From contig JAJYOH010000427.1 of the NCBI GenBank assembly GCA_021796315.1, forward strand, positions 1 through 5,534: a stretch of 5,534 bases of DNA. Direction: 5' to 3'. The notes under the pieces were generated by a model. The model saw only the letters and a list, made by a program, of their open reading frames with translations. It was not told where the DNA came from and did no database searches. Origin of the DNA: Chloroflexota bacterium (GTDB lineage Bacteria > Chloroflexota > Anaerolineae > Anaerolineales > Villigracilaceae). Positions 1 to 5,270 of this stretch are shown piece after piece. Position numbers and translations under genes: made by a program. How positions within the stretch are numbered: the stretch's first letter is position 1; every line of letters starts with the position of its first letter.

Positions 1-20
1 GATTCTCCTAATTTCAGATA
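1..20 (-). promoter_or_regulatory. Possible ribosome binding site for a gene off the left edge
   Basis: Read on the minus strand, the last bases of the window are ATTAGGAGAATC. They contain AGGAG (plus-strand CTCCT at 5-9) with four bases between it and the window edge. A minus-strand start codon a few bases beyond the edge would have normal Shine-Dalgarno spacing. Its position downstream of the DUF4350 gene fits a further gene in the same direction. From known neighbourhoods of this cluster a MoxR-type ATPase or DUF58 gene is a reasonable guess, but no coding sequence of it is visible. Confidence 0.35.
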
Positions 21-31
21 CTGAGTGCATC

Positions 32-103
32 GGGTCTCGATACGGCGGCGGTGGTTGAGTAGCGCCCTGTGCGTATCGAAACCACGCCGCCTACTCGACC
101 ACC
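32..103. repeat. Nested palindromic (REP-like) repeat
   Basis: The outer plus-strand copy begins with GGGTCTCGATAC (32-43) and ends with TACTCGACC (92-100). Its arms GGCGGC (44-49) and GCCGCC (86-91) are perfectly complementary. Between them, at 51-85, lies a second copy of the same motif in the opposite orientation: on the minus strand it reads GTGGTTTCGATACG, then GCTACTCAACCAC, with perfect GTGGTT/AACCAC ends. The same core (TCGATACG...CTACTCGACC) recurs at 4519-4547 inside the thiolase gene. The whole can fold into a long imperfect hairpin between the DUF4350 stop codon and the presumed next gene. It is not a standard intrinsic terminator because no T-run follows the stem on either strand. 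No other gene is visible in 1-120. Confidence 0.75.
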
Positions 104-120
104 ATCGCAATGACGTTAAA

Positions 121-1263
121 CTAATCCTTCATCCATTCCGACGCATCCGAGGCCAGCTCGACCATTTCGGTTTCACTGACATTTTTCTTCGAGAGTCCGT
201 TAAGCAGATTGAGCAATGCAGAGTGATCGAGAGCTGGATTGTATTGCTTCAAAGCATCGACATATACTGCATCGGGCAGGGATGGATCGAGGCGATAGCG
301 CCGTCCAAGATGACGCTTGAGGCGGGCACGATATTGTTGGAGCGCAGCGCTGCGATGCCCAGCCTTACGATTTAGGTTGGCAATAGCTGTGACGTGCTCG
401 AGCGGACCGCGGCGCTTTAACTCATTCGGCAAAGGCACGGGGCGGCCAAAGCCGCGTCCGGCTAGAAGCAGGGCGATGAAGATAATTCCGACAACGAAGA
501 TCAATGAGTGACCGATGGGCGTGGAACGCAGCCACTGGTCAGGGCCGATGATGGCAGTATCCGTTTGCAAGCCATGATGCCAATCGTCGAACCAGGCCGC
601 GTCGCGTGATTTGGCAAGAGCGATCAAATTCAACACGAGAGTTGCGTTGGCATTATCTTTGAGTCCAAGATTCGAGAACGGATAGACCGTCGAGGAGAGA
701 ATGACGCGGCCAAGACCTTCATCGAAAGACACGATCAGCGGATGCCCGTCAGAAGCCAGCAGCGTGACAAAATTAGATTTAGTGGAATCCAGATAAAGGT
801 CCGCTTTGACCGATGCCGGTGCGGTGAGATCGGGCGACGTCAACAGAGGCGTCTCGGCAGGCAGACCATCCGGCGTGCTGTTCAAAAAGGAAAGTGAAAA
901 ATCATAACGACTGAGCGCAGAAGAAATGTAAGGCTGATCTCCTGCAAGGATCAACATTCCACCTTTTTTGACCCAGGCATCGAGCTGATCAAATTCAGTG
1001 TTGGAAATATCATAGATCGGCTGGATGATAAAAATAACATTTGCATCCGCAGGCGGCTGATAGATTGACGATGTGTCATCCAAAACGCGATAGCCAAGTT
1101 TCTGCACCCACATTCTAAGCGCCAGCGTGCCATCTTGAGCGGATGAGGTGCTTAAGTATGGAATGGTCTGCAAATTATTTTTCTGGAGCGCGGCAGCCAG
1201 CGTCAGAAGCGAAAGCAAAACCACGAGGCCGATCACCAGCCAGTTATCACGAGTGAGCTTCAT
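121..1263 (-). CDS. DUF4350 domain membrane protein
   Basis: This is a 380-residue membrane protein of unknown function, resembling the DUF4350 family. A membrane segment at about 8-26 anchors the N-terminus. The domain at about 28-215 follows, opening with the family-like stretch around SAQDGTLALRMWVQKLGY (41-58) and containing GRVILSSTVYPFSNLGLKDNA (about 185-205), apparently outside the membrane. A second membrane segment lies at about 252-269, then a basic, presumably cytoplasmic tail with GRGFGRPVPLP (269-279). Such domains look like glutamine-amidotransferase-type folds, but I see no catalytic Cys-His pair and infer no enzyme activity. The ATG overlaps the stop of the upstream DUF4129 gene by four bases (ATGA), so the two are probably translationally coupled; a weak AAGGA lies upstream. 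In other genomes this protein accompanies DUF4129, MoxR and DUF58 proteins, suggesting a shared membrane-linked complex (inference). Confidence 0.85.
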   Translation of the reverse strand: MKLTRDNWLVIGLVVLLSLLTLAAALQKNNLQTIPYLSTSSAQDGTLALRMWVQKLGYRVLDDTSSIYQPPADANVIFIIQPIYDISNTEFDQLDAWVKKGGMLILAGDQPYISSALSRYDFSLSFLNSTPDGLPAETPLLTSPDLTAPASVKADLYLDSTKSNFVTLLASDGHPLIVSFDEGLGRVILSSTVYPFSNLGLKDNANATLVLNLIALAKSRDAAWFDDWHHGLQTDTAIIGPDQWLRSTPIGHSLIFVVGIIFIALLLAGRGFGRPVPLPNELKRRGPLEHVTAIANLNRKAGHRSAALQQYRARLKRHLGRRYRLDPSLPDAVYVDALKQYNPALDHSALLNLLNGLSKKNVSETEMVELASDASEWMKD

Positions 1264-2249
1264 TGCTTCTTTTCCTTCAACTCTTCCACGCGGTCGCTGT
1301 AATGCTTGAAGGATTCTTCATCGAGTTCATGATAACCATACCAAACGTTATCGAAAACATCGATGACTTCCTGCAAAGGCTCGGACAACTCCGGCGAACC
1401 GGAGACACTCCGAAGATATTCACGATTGGTCTTGGAACGGTCGTAACGCAGCAGTCCGCGTTCATCAAGCAGAAGCAGGGATGATAAATATAAATAGCGG
1501 ACAGCCGAACGATAATCGCCGCCCTGAGAGAGAGTCTGCGCGCGCTTGAACGCAACGTCGGATGTCAATAATTCGTCGCCGTGTTCGCCATTGCCGTTGA
1601 TCCTGGCTTCGTTGATGAGATCGGCGAACAAAGAGCGAAACACATAAACGAGAACCAACAAAAGCAAAAGGGTCGCGATGATCGCCAGCGGCGACAACCC
1701 AATGCCGGGAATAGTGATCGTTCGATTGCCGAGAATTCCATTAAGCCATTTATTGAAACGATCCCATTGCTGCTGGAACCAGTCATTGAGGGGATTTGTT
1801 TGTGTCTGCCATTGAAACTCAGGAAGCAAAAAAATCTGCTTAAGCGAGTCAAGATCGGCAGTTGAAAATATTTTGGATGGATAAACTTTGTGCGCGGTTT
1901 GAAGCGCGCTTAAAATATTTTCGATGCGGACCAGGTCGGGTTGGTCAGCATTCAGGGCGCCCAGCAAATAACTATTATCGATGGGAATGACTTGACCATC
2001 GTTCATGCTGACCTGAGTCACCGCTTCCCACTGGATGGCAAGCTGCCCCAGTCCGATCTTTATTTCTCCCGCTGAATGATTTTTCAAACCATTTACAACC
2101 TGAAGCGAGCGATCCACCAGTCCCCAGTATTCATCCGCGGAAAGGGACGCGGGAAAAACGTCAGCGTTGCCCCGAGCCGCAAAAACGGGAGCCGCCGTAA
2201 TCAGGAAAAGAAGCGTCAGGGTCGCGAGCCGTGAGAAAAACAACCGCAT
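1260..2249 (-). CDS. DUF4129 domain protein, secreted N-terminus and one membrane segment
   Basis: Starting at the ATG whose A is shared with the upstream stop (TGATG), the product has 329 residues; a TTG one codon earlier is possible but less likely. It has a clear signal peptide (about 1-24, ending APVFA), a helical extracytoplasmic region to about 165 with a Trp-rich stretch just before the membrane, a single membrane segment at about 186-206, and a cytoplasmic C-terminal DUF4129 domain at about 233-321. The domain shows the typical pattern: GDYRSAVRYLYLSSLLLLDE, then GLLRYD, TNREYL (274-279) and FDNVWYG (299-305). DUF4129 has no established enzyme activity. The family is sometimes near transglutaminase-like, MoxR and DUF58 genes, which suggests a role in envelope assembly or a surface complex (inference). 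It is the middle gene of the three-gene operon, coupled by overlaps at both ends. Confidence 0.88.
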   Translation of the reverse strand: MRLFFSRLATLTLLFLITAAPVFAARGNADVFPASLSADEYWGLVDRSLQVVNGLKNHSAGEIKIGLGQLAIQWEAVTQVSMNDGQVIPIDNSYLLGALNADQPDLVRIENILSALQTAHKVYPSKIFSTADLDSLKQIFLLPEFQWQTQTNPLNDWFQQQWDRFNKWLNGILGNRTITIPGIGLSPLAIIATLLLLLVLVYVFRSLFADLINEARINGNGEHGDELLTSDVAFKRAQTLSQGGDYRSAVRYLYLSSLLLLDERGLLRYDRSKTNREYLRSVSGSPELSEPLQEVIDVFDNVWYGYHELDEESFKHYSDRVEELKEKKQ

Positions 2250-3313
2250 CAAAATCCGCCGAAAGACATCATTATCCCGGCCACAACGCTGACAACTAAA
2301 ACATAGATCGCAGTGACCGCAATTGTGATGAGGGAGAAATATCCAATATCCCTGCCGGTGATGAACTGAGATTGAATTTTTGGCGCATTGATCACGCGGG
2401 ATACTTCGGGCAGGGAAATGACTTCGCTGGCTCCCGTGCTATTGACATTGGCAGCCTGCATCACCAGGTCGAGTCCTTCCGAGCGGGCGCGCAGGTCGAA
2501 GTACACGACCGTCAACGCGCTTAGTTGAAGCGGCAGATAGATCAGACTCGTCAACGTGGTGACAAGCGTCTGGATGCCGGTCGTCACAAGCAGCCGCTGA
2601 CTGTATGAACCGGCGGCAGGCAGGATAATGGTCATCAGGTAATTTAAAAGCATGGCCGGTCCACTGATGACTAATTGGTTGAAGAGATACAAAATAAATG
2701 CGAATCCCACCAGCCACCAGAAGCGGCTGCGAGCCAGGTCCCAGGCGCGGCGAATCGAGGCGCGGATACCATTATCTTCAAGCACCACCACCGGCGCGAT
2801 CAGGGGAGTGACCACCCCGGCCACAAAAGCCAACAACCCGGGCCCGGTCACCCAACCAATACACGGGATGATCATCCAGATGAACAGACCGAACATGATT
2901 AGGAACATCAAAAGCAGGGCCAGGATCAATCGTCCCCACTGGCCCTGCAGATTCTGGTACGACGAGAGAATGTCAACATGTTTGCCGGAATAACTGTCAG
3001 CGACCGCCCGCGTCAGGGCCGCAGTGGCTACGCCCTGGATGAGAAAGAATTGAAAGATCAAAGTTACGACAACACCGGCAGACCCAAGCATGGAAGCAAG
3101 AAAGTTTGGCGAAGAGGGCGAATCGAACACTGGCCGGGCTAGCGCGCTGGTCGTAAGCATGGCCGAACCGGCCTGCAGGATTGCCAGAGGAATATATGGG
3201 ATGGCGATGATCCCTACAAAGGTAAGAAAATTGCGGCGATATAAATGAATAGCCTGGTCCAGAAGTTCAGCCAGGGACATCGGGCGAAACGCAGGGATGG
3301 AAAAAGCGGTCAA
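2249..3313 (-). CDS. Polytopic membrane protein, 'glycerophosphoryl diester phosphodiesterase membrane domain' family
   Basis: I place the start at a TTG at 3311-3313, seven bases after GAGGAGGG (minus strand), giving 354 residues. The open frame reaches a further TTG at 3349, but that lies at the predicted transcription start and has no ribosome site. The protein begins with the family-like FRPMSLAELLDQAIHLYRRN (about 9-28). Membrane segments follow at about 29-50, 77-101, 128-150, 157-178, 199-222 and 248-272. The cytoplasmic signature VVLEDNGIRASIRRAWDL sits at about 176-193 and VYFDLRARSEGLDL at about 270-283. A linker of roughly 40 residues leads to one more membrane segment (about 323-348). 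The family name comes from the membrane part of certain GlpQ-like enzymes; no phosphodiesterase catalytic domain is present, so enzymatic activity should not be assumed. It is the first gene of the operon, and its TGA overlaps the DUF4129 start. Confidence 0.82.
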   Translation of the reverse strand: MTAFSIPAFRPMSLAELLDQAIHLYRRNFLTFVGIIAIPYIPLAILQAGSAMLTTSALARPVFDSPSSPNFLASMLGSAGVVVTLIFQFFLIQGVATAALTRAVADSYSGKHVDILSSYQNLQGQWGRLILALLLMFLIMFGLFIWMIIPCIGWVTGPGLLAFVAGVVTPLIAPVVVLEDNGIRASIRRAWDLARSRFWWLVGFAFILYLFNQLVISGPAMLLNYLMTIILPAAGSYSQRLLVTTGIQTLVTTLTSLIYLPLQLSALTVVYFDLRARSEGLDLVMQAANVNSTGASEVISLPEVSRVINAPKIQSQFITGRDIGYFSLITIAVTAIYVLVVSVVAGIMMSFGGF

Positions 3314-3320
3314 CGACGAA

Positions 3321-3328
3321 CCCTCCTC
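3321..3328 (-). promoter_or_regulatory. Strong Shine-Dalgarno sequence that decides the membrane-protein start
   Basis: The minus strand reads GAGGAGGG here, followed by seven bases (TTCGTCG) and a TTG codon at 3313. This is near-ideal spacing and is the strongest ribosome site in the operon. It argues for the TTG at 3313 over the more distal TTG at 3349. Confidence 0.75.
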
Positions 3329-3357
3329 ATGCGACGTTCTTGTTAACAATGGTTTTG

Positions 3358-3386
3358 ATTATACCTAATTCCCTTTTCGCTTATAA
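3358..3386 (-). promoter_or_regulatory. Predicted sigma-70-type promoter of the three-gene membrane operon
   Basis: On the minus strand a perfect TATAAT lies at 3358-3363. The best-placed -35 candidate, with a 17-base spacer, is TTATAA at 3381-3386, which is a poor match and overlaps the folK stop codon. Transcription would start near 3351, about 38 bases before the TTG at 3313. The operon may therefore be transcribed independently of folK. The call rests mainly on the -10 box. Confidence 0.4.
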
Positions 3387-3875
3387 AAATAACTCGACAC
3401 CGGTCGCGTCACATTCATCCAGCAATTGACTCACGTTTTTTTTGAGAACCGGATGAACATGATCAGGCGCAATATCTGCCAGCGGGACGAGCACGAAGGC
3501 GCGTTCATGCAAACGCGGATGAGGAATGGTCAATGATTTTGATTCAAAGACGAGATCATCGTAAAACAAAATGTCGATGTCGATCTGACGCGGCCCCCAG
3601 CGGAATGATTCCACGCGTCCCACCCGGACTTCGATCTGCTTGAGGCGCTTCAAGAGGGATTCTGGCTCGAGGCCTGTTTCGCACTTAACTGCCATGTTGA
3701 GGAAGGCGGGCTGGTCGGTGTAACCCCAGGGAGGAGTCTCATAGATTGATGATTGGCGATTGATGATTATCGATTGGGCGTGAGGCGTGGAGCGTGAGAG
3801 TGCGTCAAGCGCCGCGCGCAGATTGGCGAGGCGGTCGCCGAGGTTTGTTCCGAGGGCGAGGTAGACAATGGACAT
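3381..3875 (-). CDS. folK: 2-amino-4-hydroxy-6-hydroxymethyldihydropteridine pyrophosphokinase (HPPK)
   Basis: FolK transfers pyrophosphate from ATP to 6-hydroxymethyl-7,8-dihydropterin, the step before dihydropteroate synthase in folate synthesis; it is a soluble cytoplasmic enzyme. The 164-residue product matches the usual size (about 160). It opens with the family pattern IVYLALGTNLGDR (3-15), continues with SSIYETPPWG (42-51) and DQPAFLN (54-60), and carries the signature RWGPRQIDIDIL (92-103). Its Asp99 and Asp101 correspond to the two magnesium-binding aspartates of the family. HPRLHERAFVLVPLADIAP follows at 119-137. The ATG at 3875 is fixed by the conserved N-terminus, but no good Shine-Dalgarno is present because repeat DNA occupies the upstream region. 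Residues 27-44 are encoded by short tandem repeats, yet the conserved motifs on both sides are intact. No other folate gene is visible in the window. Confidence 0.95.
   Translation of the reverse strand: MSIVYLALGTNLGDRLANLRAALDALSRSTPHAQSIIINRQSSIYETPPWGYTDQPAFLNMAVKCETGLEPESLLKRLKQIEVRVGRVESFRWGPRQIDIDILFYDDLVFESKSLTIPHPRLHERAFVLVPLADIAPDHVHPVLKKNVSQLLDECDATGVELFL
3744..3797. repeat. 14-bp and 7-bp tandem repeats inside folK
   Basis: On the plus strand, GATTGATGATTGGC (3744-3757) is followed directly by GATTGATGATTATC (3758-3771), identical at 12 of 14 positions, and then by a partial third copy GATTG. Next comes a 7-bp series at 3777-3797: GGCGTGA, GGCGTGG, AGCGTGA. Both arrays lie in the folK reading frame and encode residues 27-44 (around STPHAQSIIINRQSS). 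This region in FolK corresponds to the variable stretch between the first helix and the conserved S-S-x-Y-x-T-P-P strand. Confidence 0.75.
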
Positions 3876-3880
3876 CTTTT

Positions 3881-3949
3881 AAACACGAAGGGCACAAAGT
3901 ACACGAAGGTTTTTCTTTTTACTTTGTGTCCTTCGTGTCCTTTGTGTTT
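3881..3949. repeat. Large inverted repeat built of 9-bp units (ACACRAAGG)
   Basis: The left arm (3881-3908) and right arm (3922-3949) are complementary at 23 of 28 positions by my alignment, separated by a 13-base T-rich spacer. Each arm is itself a tandem array with a 9-bp period: ACACGAAGG, GCACAAAGT, ACACGAAGG on the left, and ACACAAAGG, ACACGAAGG, ACACAAAG on the right read as reverse complement. Three of the five mismatches become G-U pairs in a plus-strand RNA but A-C mismatches in a minus-strand RNA. The repeat fills nearly all of the folK/thiolase gap and touches the thiolase stop codon (TAA at 3948-3950). No T-run follows the stem on the minus strand, so a terminator role is not supported by sequence. 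Confidence 0.8.
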
Positions 3950-5159
3950 AGAGTCTTTCAATGATCGTGGCGGTTGCCATGCCGTGACCGATACACATGG
4001 TCTGCAATCCATATCTGGCTTTGCGGCGTTCCAACTCGTAAACCAGTTTCGTCATTAAGATCGCGCCGGTCGCGCCGAGGGGATGTCCATGTGCGATGGC
4101 TCCGCCGTTTGGGTTGACACAAGTCAAATCAACATTCAATTCTTTTGCCCACGCAAGGGCAACCGATGCAAAGGCTTCGTTGATTTCGATCACATCCATG
4201 TCTTGCAGAGTCAAACCCGCGCGCTTCAACGCTTTTTGCGTGGCCGGAATAGGGCCGTCGAGCATCAGCGTTGGATCAGAGCCGATCACGACGCGCGTGT
4301 CAATTCGAGCAAGCGGAGATAAGTTATATCGTCCCACTGCATCAGGCGAAGCCAGCAGGAGCGCGGCGGCGCCGTCAGAGACTTGCGAAGAATTCGCGGC
4401 AGTGATAACACCGTCAGATTTGAAGATAGGTTTCAGAGCGCGCATCTTGTCGCGGTCGGGAGGGCGGCGAACGCCCTGATCAACGGAAAAAAGTTTCGGA
4501 TCCGGTTCGAGGCGGTTCGGGTCTCGATACGCTGCGCTACTCGACCCGCGATTCACCTGTGCCTGCGGCACTGGCGCAGGCAAATCAATGGAAAGAATCT
4601 GTTCGGCGAAGAATCCAGAGTCAATCGCCTGTCCGGCTTTAGTGTGCGACTGAAACGCGTAATCATCCAGTTCGTCGCGAGTCAGATTCCATTTTTCGGC
4701 CATGAGTTCAGCGCTCAGTCCCTGATGAATTAATTTGTGTCCAACGTCGGGCCACTCCCGCGGATAGTCCGCGCCGAGCGGCTGATGCGACATCATCTCG
4801 GTGCCGCCCGCCAGAACGAGATCGGCGTCGCCGGAGAGGATGGCCTGCGACGCAAAATGGATCGCCTGCTGACTGGAGCCACACATGCGATTGATGCTGA
4901 CGCCCGGCACGTGGACGGGAAAGCCGGACTTGAGCACGGCCAGGCGCGCAAGGTTGCCGCCCTGATCGCCGATGGGCGTGACCACGCCCCAGATGGCATC
5001 GTCGAGGCGCGCGGGATCAATGCCCGCACGATTGACCGCTTCGCGCATCACAAGCGAAGCCAGTTCAACAGGTTGAAAGGGATGCAACGCGCCGCTTTCT
5101 TTTCCAGAGCCAATTGCGGTGCGAACTGCGGAAATTATGAAAACGTCTGAGTTGGACAT
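3948..5159 (-). CDS. Thiolase family protein (acetyl-CoA C-acyltransferase)
   Basis: Thiolases join two acyl-CoAs into a 3-ketoacyl-CoA or, in reverse, cleave one with CoA, as in beta-oxidation. The 403-residue product is complete. The nucleophilic Cys is in NRMCGSSQQA (Cys93). LAGGTEMMS lies at about 116-124, NEAF at 327-330, and GHPLGATG contains His359. The second catalytic Cys is in MCIGHGMA (Cys389), where the family more often has CxGGG. The start is supported by the typical opening VFIISAVRTAIG and by AAAAGG eight bases upstream of the ATG. The segment of about residues 193-222, between IDLPAP and KLFSVDQG, is unusually long and is encoded by palindromic repeat DNA; it lies in the surface loop domain away from the catalytic motifs. 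Substrate chain length cannot be told from sequence. The gene stands alone, divergent from the lipoprotein gene. Confidence 0.93.
   Translation of the reverse strand: MSNSDVFIISAVRTAIGSGKESGALHPFQPVELASLVMREAVNRAGIDPARLDDAIWGVVTPIGDQGGNLARLAVLKSGFPVHVPGVSINRMCGSSQQAIHFASQAILSGDADLVLAGGTEMMSHQPLGADYPREWPDVGHKLIHQGLSAELMAEKWNLTRDELDDYAFQSHTKAGQAIDSGFFAEQILSIDLPAPVPQAQVNRGSSSAAYRDPNRLEPDPKLFSVDQGVRRPPDRDKMRALKPIFKSDGVITAANSSQVSDGAAALLLASPDAVGRYNLSPLARIDTRVVIGSDPTLMLDGPIPATQKALKRAGLTLQDMDVIEINEAFASVALAWAKELNVDLTCVNPNGGAIAHGHPLGATGAILMTKLVYELERRKARYGLQTMCIGHGMATATIIERL
4519..4547. repeat. Palindromic repeat copy inside the thiolase reading frame
   Basis: The 29-bp element has perfect GGGTC/GACCC ends. 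It starts GGGTCTCGATACG and ends CTACTCGACCC, the same motif as at 32-103. On the minus strand it is translated in frame as thiolase residues 205-214 (GSSSAAYRDP), without a stop codon. Confidence 0.8.
4561..4581. repeat. Second small palindrome in the thiolase insertion
   Basis: A perfect 7-bp stem, GCCTGCG (4561-4567) and CGCAGGC (4575-4581), encloses the loop GCACTGG. It lies 13 bases from the previous palindrome and is also translated, as thiolase residues 193-200 (LPAPVPQA). Whether it belongs to a separate repeat family cannot be decided from one copy. Confidence 0.55.
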
Positions 5160-5164
5160 GAGGT

Positions 5165-5193
5165 TTGCCTTTTAGAGAAAAGAAATCTATAAT
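5165..5193 (+). promoter_or_regulatory. Predicted sigma-70-type promoter of the lipoprotein gene
   Basis: A TTGCCT -35 box (5165-5170, four of six consensus bases) is followed after exactly 17 bases by a perfect TATAAT (5188-5193). Transcription would start near 5200, giving a leader of about 70 bases. The -35 box overlaps the Shine-Dalgarno region of the divergent thiolase gene. Confidence 0.55.
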
Positions 5194-5205
5194 CTGCCTG
5201 CAGGT

Positions 5206-5211
5206 ATTATA
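5206..5211 (-). promoter_or_regulatory. Possible -10 box for the thiolase gene
   Basis: The minus strand reads TATAAT here, 46 bases upstream of the thiolase ATG. This position would give a leader of about 40 bases. At 16-18 bases upstream no good -35 match is present (best TGTTCT), so the promoter is only tentative. It faces the plus-strand -10 box across a dyad. Confidence 0.35.
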
Positions 5212-5259
5212 CAACGTGGCACTGGATAAGAACACTACAGGGTGTTTATACAGCACAAT

Positions 5260-5265
5260 AAGGAG
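5260..5265 (+). promoter_or_regulatory. Ribosome binding site of the lipoprotein gene
   Basis: AAGGAG lies five bases (AATAA) upstream of the ATG at 5271. This is a strong site and confirms that the partial reading frame at the right edge is a real gene. Confidence 0.8.
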
Positions 5266-5270
5266 AATAA

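Noticed and set aside
25..375. Plus-strand 116-residue reading frame at the left edge
   Set aside because: It runs through the palindromic repeat and antisense to the DUF4350 gene, with no ribosome site or family features.
3314..3349. Longer N-terminus of the polytopic membrane protein from the TTG at 3349
   Set aside because: That TTG lies about at the predicted transcription start, lacks a ribosome site, and adds polar residues encoded by the Shine-Dalgarno sequence itself. The TTG at 3313 fits better.
3881..3949. CRISPR array or intrinsic terminator
   Set aside because: The units are 9 bp without spacers, so it is not CRISPR. No U-tract follows the stem on the minus strand, so a terminator cannot be claimed.
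3767..4012. Minus-strand 81-residue reading frame rich in KHKGHEGHK-like sequence
   Set aside because: Most of it is translation of the 9-bp repeat array and of folK and thiolase ends in the wrong frame. Such frames are typical false genes made by this kind of repeat.
4510..4600. Thiolase pseudogene caused by repeat insertion
   Set aside because: The insertion keeps the frame, contains no stop codon, and every catalytic motif before and after it is intact.
4083..4733. Long plus-strand reading frames opposite the thiolase gene
   Set aside because: They are antisense to a clearly conserved enzyme, have no ribosome site that I can see, and their residues show no recognisable motif.
5231..5246. 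Small hairpin AACAC/GTGTT in the lipoprotein leader
   Set aside because: A five-base stem with a six-base loop is easily expected by chance, and nothing else suggests a riboswitch or attenuator.
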